Shown: piece by piece, positions 17,428-25,011 of the stretch | Numbering within the stretch: the first letter of the stretch is position 1 | Layout of the letters: each line of letters begins with the position of its first letter | Source: CAZAZQ01 sp964489705 | Lineage (GTDB): Bacteria > Zixibacteria > MSB-5A5 > GN15 > FEB-12 | Direction: 5' to 3' | NCBI GenBank assembly: GCA_964489705.1 | Contig: CAZAZQ010000009.1 | Coordinates: 85,915 to 149,914 of the forward strand | Length of the DNA stretch: 64,000 nucleotides | Notes under the pieces: model-generated | Told to the model about the DNA's origin: nothing | What the model saw: only the letters and a program-made list of their open reading frames with translations | Database searches by the model: none | Program-made: the position numbers and the translations under genes

Positions 17428-18270
17428 ATGAAAAAGTTTGTCTTAGCAGCTATCTTGTTCGGCATACTTCTCGGATGCGGCAAAGAGCCACAAACTCTGG
17501 AGGAACTCATTCAAGCGGGAGAGAAAGCCTTTCTTGAGGAAGATTACACCAAAGCCCGAAAATACCTTGCCAAAGCTATCGAGCAAAAGCCCTCCGACCG
17601 TCACCTTCTTTTCCTGTTGGGTACCAGTTGCCAAAGGGATTACCTCTACGATTCCGCTTTTTACTACCTCAAACGGCTTGATTTGCTCTATCCCGATGAC
17701 CGGGAAATCAACCAGCAACTCTACAAGATAGCCCCTCAAGTCCAAGAATGGAACAGCGCTATTCAAGCTATTCAGGTACTTATCAAAACCGGCGACCCGG
17801 AGGAAAAATACTACCGTGACTTGGCGGAGCTGAACTTGCGGATTCAGAACTTCGAGGTTTCCTACCACTATTTCCGCAAGCTTCACGCCCGCGATACGAC
17901 CGATGCGGATCTGTACCTCAAAGTGGCAAATCTTGCCACGGATTTGGATTCGTTCGACGTCGCCATTGCCGTTATTGATACCGCCATCGAGCGCTTCGGG
18001 AGAAACAACGAGTTTTTGCTGAATAAGGGATTATACTTGGCGGCTGCCCGACGGTATGCGGAAGCGGAAAAAATTCTCCGTGAGCTGGTCGCCAGAGACT
18101 CCACTGCCATGCCTTTCCAAATCAACTTGGCGCACGTGCTGGCTTCTCAGAACAACCGGGCAAAAAAAGAAGAAGCATTGGCTATCTATCAAAAGATTCG
18201 GACCCAGGTGGCTGATATTTTTCAGGTTGATTCCCTTATCGCAAAACTCCAAGAAGAATTGAGCCGGTAG
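17428..18270 (+). CDS. Tetratricopeptide-repeat lipoprotein
   Basis: The start at 17428 is supported by AAGGAAG just upstream and by a lipobox, ILLGC (lipidated cysteine about residue 17). A longer frame from 17248 would cross the promoter. The 280-residue product consists mostly of TPR-type helical pairs, such as AGEKAFLEEDYTKARKYLAK, LLFLLGTSCQRDYLYDSAFY and LNKGLYLAAARRYAEAEKIL. TPR lipoproteins typically act as scaffolds for envelope complexes. The partner is unknown. Confidence 0.82.
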   Translation: MKKFVLAAILFGILLGCGKEPQTLEELIQAGEKAFLEEDYTKARKYLAKAIEQKPSDRHLLFLLGTSCQRDYLYDSAFYYLKRLDLLYPDDREINQQLYKIAPQVQEWNSAIQAIQVLIKTGDPEEKYYRDLAELNLRIQNFEVSYHYFRKLHARDTTDADLYLKVANLATDLDSFDVAIAVIDTAIERFGRNNEFLLNKGLYLAAARRYAEAEKILRELVARDSTAMPFQINLAHVLASQNNRAKKEEALAIYQKIRTQVADIFQVDSLIAKLQEELSR

Positions 18271-18721
18271 TATAAGAAACCTTAAATAAAACATTTATCG
18301 AAACGTTGATAAATAAGAAGGGCAGGATTATTGCTAATCCTGCCCAACGCAGGGCTGTCTCGGTAAGAGACAGAGGGGGGGTCTTTATAAAAGTCTATAT
18401 TTTTCGTTCCATTTTCTAAACACATATATAATAGGAAAAGTTCGCTTGGCAAGAAAAAAATATGAAATTTCTTTTTTCTCTTGGCTTTTTTCTGCTTCTC
18501 CGCGATTTTTCGCGCTTTTTTTGGTGAAAAGTACCTTAACCGAACCCTTTTCGTTGCCTATTATCTAAGCAGCCGCACTTTTTGTTCTATGTGAAGTGAA
18601 TGCGAAGGCAAGCCCTTTTACTTAAAACAAGAATACCGGCCGTAGGGGGTCGACCGGTATTCTCGTGTTTCCGATTCTGGTCGCGGTCAGAATCGGATGT
18701 GTGTCAGCAAGCAGGGGAAAG
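18271..18721. other. Intergenic region with two hairpins and a G-tract
   Basis: No convincing gene. It holds a perfect 11-bp hairpin (arms 18320-18330 and 18335-18345, loop TTGC) and a second hairpin (CTGTCTC 18355-18361, GAGACAG 18367-18373). A run of seven G follows directly, then an AT-rich stretch and the terminator at 18625-18662. The first hairpin lacks a U-tract, so it is not a classic terminator; a structured RNA 3' end or small RNA is possible. Confidence 0.5.
18625..18662 (-). terminator. Intrinsic terminator of the 18722-19867 lipoprotein
   Basis: On the minus strand GAATACCGG and CCGGTATTC arms (18654-18662 and 18631-18639) enclose a GC-rich loop and are followed by TTGTTTT. It lies just past the stop of the minus-strand gene. 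Confidence 0.7.
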
Positions 18722-19867
18722 TTAAAACCCTTCGTCGCTGTCGGAAAGATCGGACTCGGTGGAGTTGCAGTAGAGTTTCCACCGCCCCTGGAAGAATCCG
18801 TTCTTGACGTATGGCGCAGAGCGGAATTTTCCTTTCAGCACTCCGATTTCATCTCGATCGGCATTGTAGATTTTGCCGGCGAACCAACCGTGTGCCCGGA
18901 ACGGATTTACCGTGACCATAGGACGGAATCCGTAGACCCCTTTCAGGAAGCCTTCGAAATGGCCGTCACGGGAGATCCACTTACCGAAGAAGACCCGGTT
19001 GCCCATGCTGTTCTTGCCGAAGTGACCTTTGAGATAACCGCTGATGTACCAGCCGCCCATGGCGCGACGTGACCACCAGAGACCGCGGAAAACGCCGTTT
19101 CCTTCTTCGTCATAGCCCCAATATCCCGCCAAGAAACCGCGCGGGCACGGCAGGCGGTCGAGCTTGAAAGCATGGAAAGCGACCGCATTGGAATCATCAA
19201 GGTAGACGATGGTATCGAGGGAGACCAAATCCGAAAGCTGGAATGTTCTGGTGTAAGGACCGGTTTCAAACGTGACCGTCGCTTCAGGGAAAAGGGTGTC
19301 CACTTCGATGACATAGCTGGTGTCGCCCATCGAGTCGATGACTATCGTTTCCACAGTGTCGAAAACCGGAGGAACGAAAAGGTCTACCGCGATACCGTCG
19401 TTGTGAACGGTGGTTTTGGAGACCCACTCGATGACCTTACGGTCGGTGCGGGGGAGGATATAGTCTTGGAAAGGTTCAAAGCGGATAACCCGGCGAATGA
19501 CCTCCGCCCCTCGCGTAATCGTGAGTGAACCCGTCCAGTCGGTCACCTCGGTGACGGTGGAATCGTAGCACAGTCTGCCCCACACGGCGCGCAAGTGGTA
19601 GTATTCGGCGACCGGATTGGCAATCACCGAATCAACCTCGGGATCGGTGAGCACTTCGTCGTTATATTCTTCGTCTCCCTCCGTTTCGGAAAGCAGGTCA
19701 GGATCACCAAAGCCGGGGCTTTCCATGGAAGCGGTGTAGCCGCCGAATTCGTCATCCAGATTCAGGGTGGTGCTGGACGGGGTGGAGTCGGTCGGATTTT
19801 CCGAGCAACCGCTGACCCAGAAAAGAAGAGCGACTATCATGAGGGGTGCTAGTAAGTAGCGTTTCAT
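18722..19867 (-). CDS. Lipoprotein with C-terminal W/G-rich strand repeats
   Basis: The 381-residue protein has a lipobox, WVSGC (cysteine about residue 21), then a very acidic linker and a beta-rich middle. The last ~140 residues contain at least five copies of a short pattern, roughly G-x-F/Y-x-G-x-W/Y-K: GVFRGLWWSRR, GGWYISGYLKGHFG, RVFFGKWISRDGHFEGFLKG, HGWFAGKIYNADRDEIGVLK and GFFQGRWKLYC. This resembles a repeated beta-hairpin sheet, but I do not recognise a named family. AAGGAG precedes the ATG. Function is unknown; a surface-exposed binding sheet is a guess. Confidence 0.75.
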   Translation of the reverse strand: MKRYLLAPLMIVALLFWVSGCSENPTDSTPSSTTLNLDDEFGGYTASMESPGFGDPDLLSETEGDEEYNDEVLTDPEVDSVIANPVAEYYHLRAVWGRLCYDSTVTEVTDWTGSLTITRGAEVIRRVIRFEPFQDYILPRTDRKVIEWVSKTTVHNDGIAVDLFVPPVFDTVETIVIDSMGDTSYVIEVDTLFPEATVTFETGPYTRTFQLSDLVSLDTIVYLDDSNAVAFHAFKLDRLPCPRGFLAGYWGYDEEGNGVFRGLWWSRRAMGGWYISGYLKGHFGKNSMGNRVFFGKWISRDGHFEGFLKGVYGFRPMVTVNPFRAHGWFAGKIYNADRDEIGVLKGKFRSAPYVKNGFFQGRWKLYCNSTESDLSDSDEGF

Positions 19868-20014
19868 CGTTACAACTCCTTGTTTTTATGTGTGAACGTT
19901 TGGTTTTTCATTTCTGGTAGAAAGAAGTATCAAGATGCGTGCCAACAGGAAAATCGACATGTAAGTTCGTGTAGTGAAACAAGTTAACTGTTTGAAGCGA
20001 GAGCGAAACAACGT

Positions 20015-20072
20015 GTTTCCCTGTACCTGCCGGTACAGCCTGAGTGATTTGGACGCAGTGGTACAAGGAAAC
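20015..20072. promoter_or_regulatory. Possible attenuator-like element with two competing stems
   Basis: The strand GTTTCCCTGTACC (20015-20027) can pair locally through CTGTACC with GGTACAG (20032-20038, loop TGCC). It can also pair over 13 positions with GGTACAAGGAAAC (20060-20072), with one mismatch. The structures exclude each other, as in attenuators and riboswitches. It would be a leader of the minus-strand lipoprotein gene 150 nt away, because the ABC promoter lies downstream of it. No known riboswitch family is recognised. Confidence 0.35.
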
Positions 20073-20232
20073 CAACTGAGAATACCCCGGAAAGCTTGTC
20101 CTCTTAGCCCGTCAGTCGGGAAGAAAGTACCGAACACACCGAAGGAAGAGGAAAGCTCTCTCGTTTCCCAAGTTGATAGAAGGAAGAGTCTTGAAAAGAA
20201 CTCCCGTCATTCCCGCTGAAACATGTTTTCCT

Positions 20233-20260
20233 TTGACACGTATCAAAACAGTGTTAGCTT
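20233..20260 (+). promoter_or_regulatory. Sigma-70-type promoter of the ABC exporter operon
   Basis: TTGACA (20233-20238), a 16-nt spacer and TAGCTT (20255-20260). The -35 is perfect and the -10 moderate. The predicted leader is about 30 nt. Confidence 0.55.
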
Positions 20261-20297
20261 TACATCCGGCAATGACAAGGAAAAGTAAAGACAGCTC

Positions 20298-21188
20298 ATG
20301 TTGACCATTCAAAACCTGCGGAAATCATTCGGCGACATCGTTGCGGTCGACGGAATCTCTTTTACCATCGAAAAGGGAGAGACGTTCGGGTTGCTGGGAC
20401 CGAACGGTGCCGGCAAGACCACGACACTGAATGTCATTCTCGGCGTTCTGAAAGCGGACGAAGGGACGGTTCGTTTGAAGGGCGGAGAAGACCCTGCCGA
20501 AATGAGAGTTCGCCGTCGTTTGGGGAATGCTCCGCAGGCGTTGGCGTTGTATGAAGAGCTGACGGGCGAGGAGAATCTTGCCTTTTTCGGAAAGCTCTAT
20601 GGTTTGAAGGGGGCTCGGCTCAAAGAGCGGGTGGAATGGGCGCTGGATTTCGTCGGGCTGGCCAACCGGCGCAAAGACCGGCTGAAAACATATTCCGGGG
20701 GAATGCAACGACGCCTCAACTTGGCGTGTGCCGTCGTGCATGAGCCGGATATTCTGCTGCTGGACGAGCCGACCGTCGGAGTGGATCCGCAATCCCGCGC
20801 CGTAATATTTGAAAAAATCGAGGCGCTCAAAAACGACGGTTGCACTCTTATCTACACCACTCACTACATGGAAGAAGCCCAGCGGTTGTGTGACCGCGTG
20901 GCGATTATCGACCACGGAAAAATTCTGGCGTTGGATACCGTCTCCAATCTTATTTCCCGGCACGGCGGCGGTTCTCTGGTCGAAATGGAAGTGGAAGTAC
21001 TCCCTTCGGATGCTTCCGCTTTTCCCGGCGAATGGAACGGTAACGTTTTGCAGGTTCGCACGGATGAGCCGTATGAGATCATCGCTCAGCTTATTCAAAA
21101 AGGGCTCAAACCGACCAACTTAAAAGTAATCCGGGCGGATTTGGAATCGGTCTTTCTCAATCTCACCGGAAGGAGGCTGCGAGACTGA
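20298..21188 (+). CDS. ABC-2 type exporter, ATP-binding subunit
   Basis: The 296-residue protein has all nucleotide-binding motifs: Walker A GPNGAGKT (34-41), Q-loop Gln80, signature YSGGMQRR (SGGMQ 133-137), Walker B ILLLDEP (Asp156-Glu157) and switch His189 in TTHYMEEA. The sequence after the ATPase core, about 70 residues, is typical of DrrA/NatA-like drug, antibiotic or sodium exporters. It powers the permease encoded next; the stop and the permease ATG overlap (TGATG), so the pair is translationally coupled. The substrate is unknown. Confidence 0.9.
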   Translation: MLTIQNLRKSFGDIVAVDGISFTIEKGETFGLLGPNGAGKTTTLNVILGVLKADEGTVRLKGGEDPAEMRVRRRLGNAPQALALYEELTGEENLAFFGKLYGLKGARLKERVEWALDFVGLANRRKDRLKTYSGGMQRRLNLACAVVHEPDILLLDEPTVGVDPQSRAVIFEKIEALKNDGCTLIYTTHYMEEAQRLCDRVAIIDHGKILALDTVSNLISRHGGGSLVEMEVEVLPSDASAFPGEWNGNVLQVRTDEPYEIIAQLIQKGLKPTNLKVIRADLESVFLNLTGRRLRD

Positions 21189-22450
21189 TGCGGGTAGTTC
21201 TCACGCTTGCGCTTAAAGACCTGCGCTTGCTCTGGCGGGACAAGTTCGGCTTGTTCTGGGTGATTGTGTTCCCGCTGCTGATGGCGTTGTTTTTCGGGTC
21301 GATTTATTCCGTTGACAGTTCCGACGCTCAGGCGATGAAAATCGCTGTGTGCGACAACGTCGACAATGCCTCATCTCGTGCCTTCATCGAAAAACTCAGC
21401 GCTTCGCCCTCTTTACAGGTAACTTCACTGTCGGAAGAAGAGGCACGCGAGAAAGTTCGGCAGGGGAAGCTGGCGGCGTATGTGGCGATAAAACCGGAGG
21501 AGGAGAAATCGTGGGAGGGCTTTTTCCAAGGGGAGCTGAGCTACGAAATCGGGATTGATCCCACTCGTCGCGCCGAAGCCGGTTTTTTGCAAGGGCTGAT
21601 AATGGAAACCTCCTTCAAGATGATGCAGGAGAAGATGTCGGATCGGGCGTATATGAAAAAGAAAATCAGGGAAAATATGGTGCTTGTCAATAACGCCGCT
21701 TTGGATCCCGCTCAGAAGGAGGTGTACCAAAATTTCTTCGGGAGCCTGGAGAACTTTCTTGACAAAATCGACACCACGGGGAATCAAGAGGCATCTTTTT
21801 TCAATGAAGACCAAGTGAAGATCGTCGAGGTCAGCGCCGCCGGGTTATTGCCGCACTCATCGTTTGAGGTGACCTTCCCGCAAGCGATTCTCTGGGCGTT
21901 GCTGGGATGTGCCGCCGCTTTTGCCATCTCTCTGGTGACGGAAAAAACAAAAGGGACGTTTTTGCGACTTCGTTTGGCACCGATTTCCCGCGGTCAAATT
22001 TTAGCCGGTAAGGGGTTGGCATGTTTTCTGGCAAGTATTCTGGTCGGTTTGCTTCTCTTGGCTATTGGGAAAAGTATCTTCAACGTCAACACTCCCAACC
22101 TTCCGGCGTTAGGGTTGGCGTTGTTGGCGACGGCGGTATGCTTCGTCGGCTTGATGATGTTAATCAGCGTGCTCGGCAAAACCGAACAGTCGGTCGGCGG
22201 GGCGGGATGGGCGCTTCTTTTGGTCATGTCGATGGCGGGCGGGGGGATGATTCCCTTGATGGTCATGCCCGGCTGGCTGAAAGCGGTCAGCAATTTCAGT
22301 CCCGTCAAATGGGGTATCTTGGCGTTCGAAGGTGCCATCTGGCGCGGCTTCTCGATGTCGGAGATGCTTCTGCCGGTGGGGATTCTTTTCGGCATCGGAG
22401 TGGTGGGATTTGCCGTCGGGGTGACGATTCTTACCCGCTCCGAGATTTAG
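21188..22450 (+). CDS. ABC-2 type exporter, permease subunit
   Basis: The 420-residue membrane protein has the ABC2_membrane_3 layout. An N-terminal transmembrane helix (FGLFWVIVFPLLMALFFGS) is followed by a large extracytoplasmic domain of about 190 residues and then five or six helices, including PQAILWALLGCAAAFAISLV. The family exports lipids, drugs or polysaccharides with the upstream ATPase. The ATG overlaps the previous stop by one base. A long repeat-rich intergenic stretch follows. Confidence 0.88.
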   Translation: MRVVLTLALKDLRLLWRDKFGLFWVIVFPLLMALFFGSIYSVDSSDAQAMKIAVCDNVDNASSRAFIEKLSASPSLQVTSLSEEEAREKVRQGKLAAYVAIKPEEEKSWEGFFQGELSYEIGIDPTRRAEAGFLQGLIMETSFKMMQEKMSDRAYMKKKIRENMVLVNNAALDPAQKEVYQNFFGSLENFLDKIDTTGNQEASFFNEDQVKIVEVSAAGLLPHSSFEVTFPQAILWALLGCAAAFAISLVTEKTKGTFLRLRLAPISRGQILAGKGLACFLASILVGLLLLAIGKSIFNVNTPNLPALGLALLATAVCFVGLMMLISVLGKTEQSVGGAGWALLLVMSMAGGGMIPLMVMPGWLKAVSNFSPVKWGILAFEGAIWRGFSMSEMLLPVGILFGIGVVGFAVGVTILTRSEI

Positions 22451-22490
22451 TACGTTGTTCTCCGTAGGTCTAAAAAAAATGAGCAGGCAA

Positions 22491-22556
22491 GGTCTCGAAG
22501 AGCCAAAGAGTTAAGCCAATGGCAGTTTTAGGGAAGGTCTCGAGAGAGACCTGCCA
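22491..22556. repeat. Palindromic intergenic repeats, type b (two copies)
   Basis: GGTCTCGAAGAG at 22491-22502 is a partial copy. GGTCTC, a short loop and GAGACCTGCC at 22536-22555 is a fuller copy; each is followed by AAGAGTTAAG or a close variant. The core GGTCTC/GAGACC hairpin recurs at 24684, 24924, 51290 and 63887. Confidence 0.65.
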
Positions 22557-22570
22557 AGAGTTAAGAAGAT

Positions 22571-22598
22571 GGCAGGTCTGTACCAGACCATGCCCTAC
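22571..22598. repeat. Palindromic intergenic repeat, type a
   Basis: GGCAGGTCTG, TAC, CAGACCATGCC then CTAC. Two near-identical copies lie at 24608-24635 and 24729-24756, differing only in the loop. Confidence 0.7.
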
Positions 22599-22626
22599 TA
22601 AGATTCGATAAGACACCCGTAGGGTG

Positions 22627-22695
22627 CGTCAGGAATTCTTTCCTGACGGTTATCCATCTTTCCCTTGAAAGGACGGTCGGGAAAGGATTCCCGAC
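22627..22695. repeat. Palindromic intergenic repeats, type c (two hairpins)
   Basis: Arms CGTCAGGAA (22627-22635) and TTCCTGACG (22640-22648) form a 9-bp hairpin. Arms GTCGGGAA (22676-22683) and TTCCCGAC (22688-22695) form a second, related one. The latter is repeated exactly at 24826-24845. Confidence 0.65.
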
Positions 22696-22722
22696 ACCTT
22701 AAGGATGTTTTACTTTAGGTAA

Positions 22723-22766
22723 GTAGCTACTGTCTTAAGGGTCAAGGTCTAGTTTTGGGTTGAAGA
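22723..22766. repeat. Dispersed repeat, type e
   Basis: A 44-nt unit beginning GTAGCTACTGTCTTAAGG that recurs with about 80 percent identity at 63947-63990 at the other end of the window. It has no clear dyad. Confidence 0.6.
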
Positions 22767-22807
22767 GAAGGGCTCGAAGAGACCTGCCGAAAGAACAGCT
22801 TGAAAAA

Positions 22808-22833
22808 AGGCAGATCCGTTCTGGATCGTCCCT
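22808..22833. repeat. Palindromic intergenic repeat, type d
   Basis: GATCC (22813-22817) and GGATC (22823-22827) around loop GTTCT, preceded by AGGCA and followed by GTCCCTAC. It matches the copy at 3627-3650. Confidence 0.6.
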
Positions 22834-22929
22834 ACCACCTACCTGAAGATTTGAGAAAAGCATTACCGCTTCATTTGTGAAAACGGGCATGTGAGGTAAT
22901 TTGCACGGATGAGAAGAAGAAGAGAGCGA

Positions 22930-23286
22930 TTACAAGAGGCTGTTCAGCAGCTTTTCGATGTCCGACATCATAAACGGTTTGGCTAAGAAGCCGTCCGGTT
23001 TGAACTCATCGGTTTCCGACTCAAACTCCGCCACCGAATAACCGGAGATAAGCACGACCGGTAACTTGGGATGTTTGCTCTTTACTTTCTTGAGCAACTC
23101 CAGACCGCTCATATTGGGCATCCGCATGTCGGTGATGACCATGGCAAAGTCTTGTCGTTCCAGTTCGTTCAGAGCTTGTTGTCCGTCGGCGGCTCGGACG
23201 GTCGGATAATCGAACACTTCAAGCATATCCGCCAACAGGGAGGACATGTTAGGATTATCATCAACTATGAGCACCGGTTTTGCCAT
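22930..23286 (-). CDS. Single-domain (CheY-like) response regulator
   Basis: The 118-residue protein is one receiver domain with no output domain. The acidic pocket is Asp9-Asp10 (VDD), the phosphoacceptor Asp53 (VITDMRMP), the switch Ser81 (LISGY) and the conserved lysine Lys103 (LAKPF). Such proteins act by protein-protein contact, in chemotaxis or in phosphorelays. No kinase is adjacent; the nearest are the two histidine kinases at 30761 and 32787. It lies 49 nt downstream of hflX on the same strand. Confidence 0.9.
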   Translation of the reverse strand: MAKPVLIVDDNPNMSSLLADMLEVFDYPTVRAADGQQALNELERQDFAMVITDMRMPNMSGLELLKKVKSKHPKLPVVLISGYSVAEFESETDEFKPDGFLAKPFMMSDIEKLLNSLL

Positions 23287-23335
23287 ATCTTTTTCCTTCC
23301 TACTCTCCTCTTATCGGAAGGATTGTCAAAACCCT

Positions 23336-24448
23336 TCACTTTTTTTCGACGGTTTTGAGAAACCGGGTGGAGCGGGCGATGAGTTCCGCCTGCAAGGCGG
23401 CAATTCCTTCGCCGGTCAATGCCGAGAGCAGAAACGGCTTGGAGCCGTTGTCAAGAGGGGGAGTAAAATCGCTGACAGTGTCTATCTTGTTGTATATCAT
23501 AAGATACGGCACCTCATCGGCTTGTATTTCGGCTAAGACCTGCTGGGTTTGGTGAAGCCGTTGCTCAAAGTAGGGGTCGGAGCTGTCCACCACGTGTAAA
23601 AGAAGGTCGGCAAGACGTACCTCTTCCAAGGTCGATTTGAACGATTCCACCAACTGGTGGGGGAGCTTTTTGATAAAGCCGACCGTGTCGGAGAAAACCA
23701 CCCGGCAAGGATACCCGGACGACATCACCCGCGTGGTAGAATCAAGAGTAGTAAAAAGCATATCCGCCGTGCGCACCTCGGCTTTGGTCAGGGCATTGAA
23801 AAGGGTGGATTTCCCGGCGTTGGTGTAACCGACCAACGCCACCTTGTACAGCGATTGCCGCCGTTTCCGTTGGGTAGACCGTTGGCGGGCGAGCTTCTTG
23901 AGCTTTTTCTTGAGGTAGGCGATTTTCGTTCTCACTTGACGCCGGTCGATCTCGAGCTGCGTTTCCCCCGGTCCTTTGGCGCCGATGCCGCCGTATTGAC
24001 GTGAGAAGTGTACCCATGCCCCGGTCAGGCGCGGTAAGGTATATTCCAGTTGCGCCAGCTCAACCTGCAACCGGGCGGCGCTGGTGCGCGCCCGTGAGGC
24101 AAAGATATCGAGGATGAGAATAGGCCGATCGATGACTTTGGCATCCAGTGTTTCTTCCAAATTGCGTTGTTGCGCCGGAGAGAGGGTGTCATCAAAGATA
24201 AGGCAGTTCCCGCCTACTTCTTCCAGTCGCTCTTTCAACTCGGCGACCAATCCTTTCCCGATGAAAAACGCCGGGTCGGGACGTTGGCGTACTTGTATCC
24301 TCGTATCAACGACGGAAGCCCCGGCGGAGTAGGTCAGTCGTGCCAGTTCTTGAAGCGATTCGGAAACTTCCGGTTTTTGGCGCGAGTTGAGAGCCAACCC
24401 GACGAGGATTGCTTTTTCTGTTTCTTTTTTGTTTAGTTCAAACGGCAT
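23336..24448 (-). CDS. hflX: Ribosome-associated GTPase HflX
   Basis: The 370-residue protein has the HflX N-terminal nucleotide-binding domain (DPAFFIGKGLVAELKERL, LIFDDTLSPAQQRNLEE) with the diagnostic GIGAKGPGETQLEIDRR linker and a helical segment. The G domain follows: G1 GYTNAGKS (207-214), G3 DTVGFI and G4 NKID. HflX splits stalled or stressed 70S ribosomes in a GTP-dependent way. The C-terminus ends shortly after the G domain, as in many bacterial forms. It precedes the response regulator. Confidence 0.93.
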   Translation of the reverse strand: MPFELNKKETEKAILVGLALNSRQKPEVSESLQELARLTYSAGASVVDTRIQVRQRPDPAFFIGKGLVAELKERLEEVGGNCLIFDDTLSPAQQRNLEETLDAKVIDRPILILDIFASRARTSAARLQVELAQLEYTLPRLTGAWVHFSRQYGGIGAKGPGETQLEIDRRQVRTKIAYLKKKLKKLARQRSTQRKRRQSLYKVALVGYTNAGKSTLFNALTKAEVRTADMLFTTLDSTTRVMSSGYPCRVVFSDTVGFIKKLPHQLVESFKSTLEEVRLADLLLHVVDSSDPYFEQRLHQTQQVLAEIQADEVPYLMIYNKIDTVSDFTPPLDNGSKPFLLSALTGEGIAALQAELIARSTRFLKTVEKK

Positions 24449-24607
24449 CTATAATAATATACGTACTTTCTCCATTTATTCAAGAACTCTCGGGAGCCGG
24501 TACCTTAGTACCTCCTTTTACCGAAACATAATGCGAAGGTTCGAGTCTAATCCATCCCAAGGGCTGGGCACAGTCTTAATTGCTTTGTCATCCCATGCGA
24601 GGAAGAA

Positions 24608-24635
24608 GGCAGGTCTGTCCCAGACCATGCCCTAC
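24608..24635. repeat. Palindromic intergenic repeat, type a
   Basis: GGCAGGTCTG, TCC, CAGACCATGCC, CTAC. It is nearly identical to the copies at 22571 and 24729. Confidence 0.7.
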
Positions 24636-24683
24636 GGGAACTCGATAAAACACCCTTAGGATGTCACCACATCAATAAGTGGG

Positions 24684-24710
24684 GTAGGGAAAGTCTCGAA
24701 GAGACTTGCC
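24684..24710. repeat. Palindromic intergenic repeat, type b
   Basis: GTAGGGAAAGTCTC, GAA, GAGACTTGCC. The left half matches the sequence that runs into the assembly gap at 51290-51304. Confidence 0.65.
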
Positions 24711-24728
24711 AAATATGGGAAAGGTGAT

Positions 24729-24756
24729 GGCAGGTCTGTGCCAGACCATGCCCTAC
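24729..24756. repeat. Palindromic intergenic repeat, type a
   Basis: Third copy of the GGCAGGTCTG / CAGACCATGCC unit, with loop TGC, followed by CTAC. Confidence 0.7.
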
Positions 24757-24825
24757 TAAAATTTCAGGATGTGTTATTTTCTTTCGTAAGGTTATAAGTC
24801 ACCCTGAGGGTGTCACCCTTAGGGT

Positions 24826-24845
24826 GTCGGGAAAGGATTCCCGAC
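24826..24845. repeat. Palindromic intergenic repeat, type c
   Basis: GTCGGGAA, AGGA, TTCCCGAC, identical to 22676-22695. Confidence 0.7.
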
Positions 24846-24923
24846 CGCGCACACCCTACGGGTGGTTTACTTTACCTGCCCATCATCTGCGGTGGGATGT
24901 GACCCGAAATCCATAGTAAGTGG

Positions 24924-24947
24924 GGCAGGTCTCGGAAGAGACCTGCC
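24924..24947. repeat. Palindromic intergenic repeat, type b
   Basis: GGCAGGTCTC and GAGACCTGCC form a perfect 10-bp stem with loop GGAA. This is the most regular copy of the type b unit. Confidence 0.75.
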
Positions 24948-25011
24948 AAAGGCGAGAATAGTTTCAGCACGTCCGTACCGGATGTGTTCTACTTTCTCTG
25001 AGATACAGATA

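Larger units (their letters stand above)
19868..20297. other. Intergenic region between divergent genes, with alternative hairpins
   Basis: This 430-nt stretch separates the minus-strand lipoprotein from the ABC exporter. It contains the ABC promoter and, at 20015-20072, a segment that can fold two mutually exclusive ways (given as a separate feature). I see no ORF with a credible ribosome-binding site. Confidence 0.5.
22451..22929. other. Repeat-rich intergenic region, array 1
   Basis: This 479-nt stretch has no gene. It is a mosaic of short palindromes of types a, b, c and d plus a 44-nt non-palindromic unit (type e), listed separately. The same modules reappear in a different order at 24608-24947 and singly elsewhere. 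Confidence 0.7.
24449..25011. other. Repeat-rich intergenic region, array 2
   Basis: This 563-nt stretch between the starts/ends of hflX and coaX has no gene. It carries type a, b and c palindromes plus several CACCCT/AGGGTG short dyads, in a different order from array 1. Confidence 0.7.

Noticed and set aside
18531..18575. A third non-coding sigma-54 promoter (TTGCC-containing stretch) upstream of 18600
   Set aside because: The GG of the -24 element is missing at the required distance.
22491..24947. The repeats as a CRISPR array
   Set aside because: The units are of several types, irregularly spaced and oriented, without uniform spacers, and no cas genes are near.
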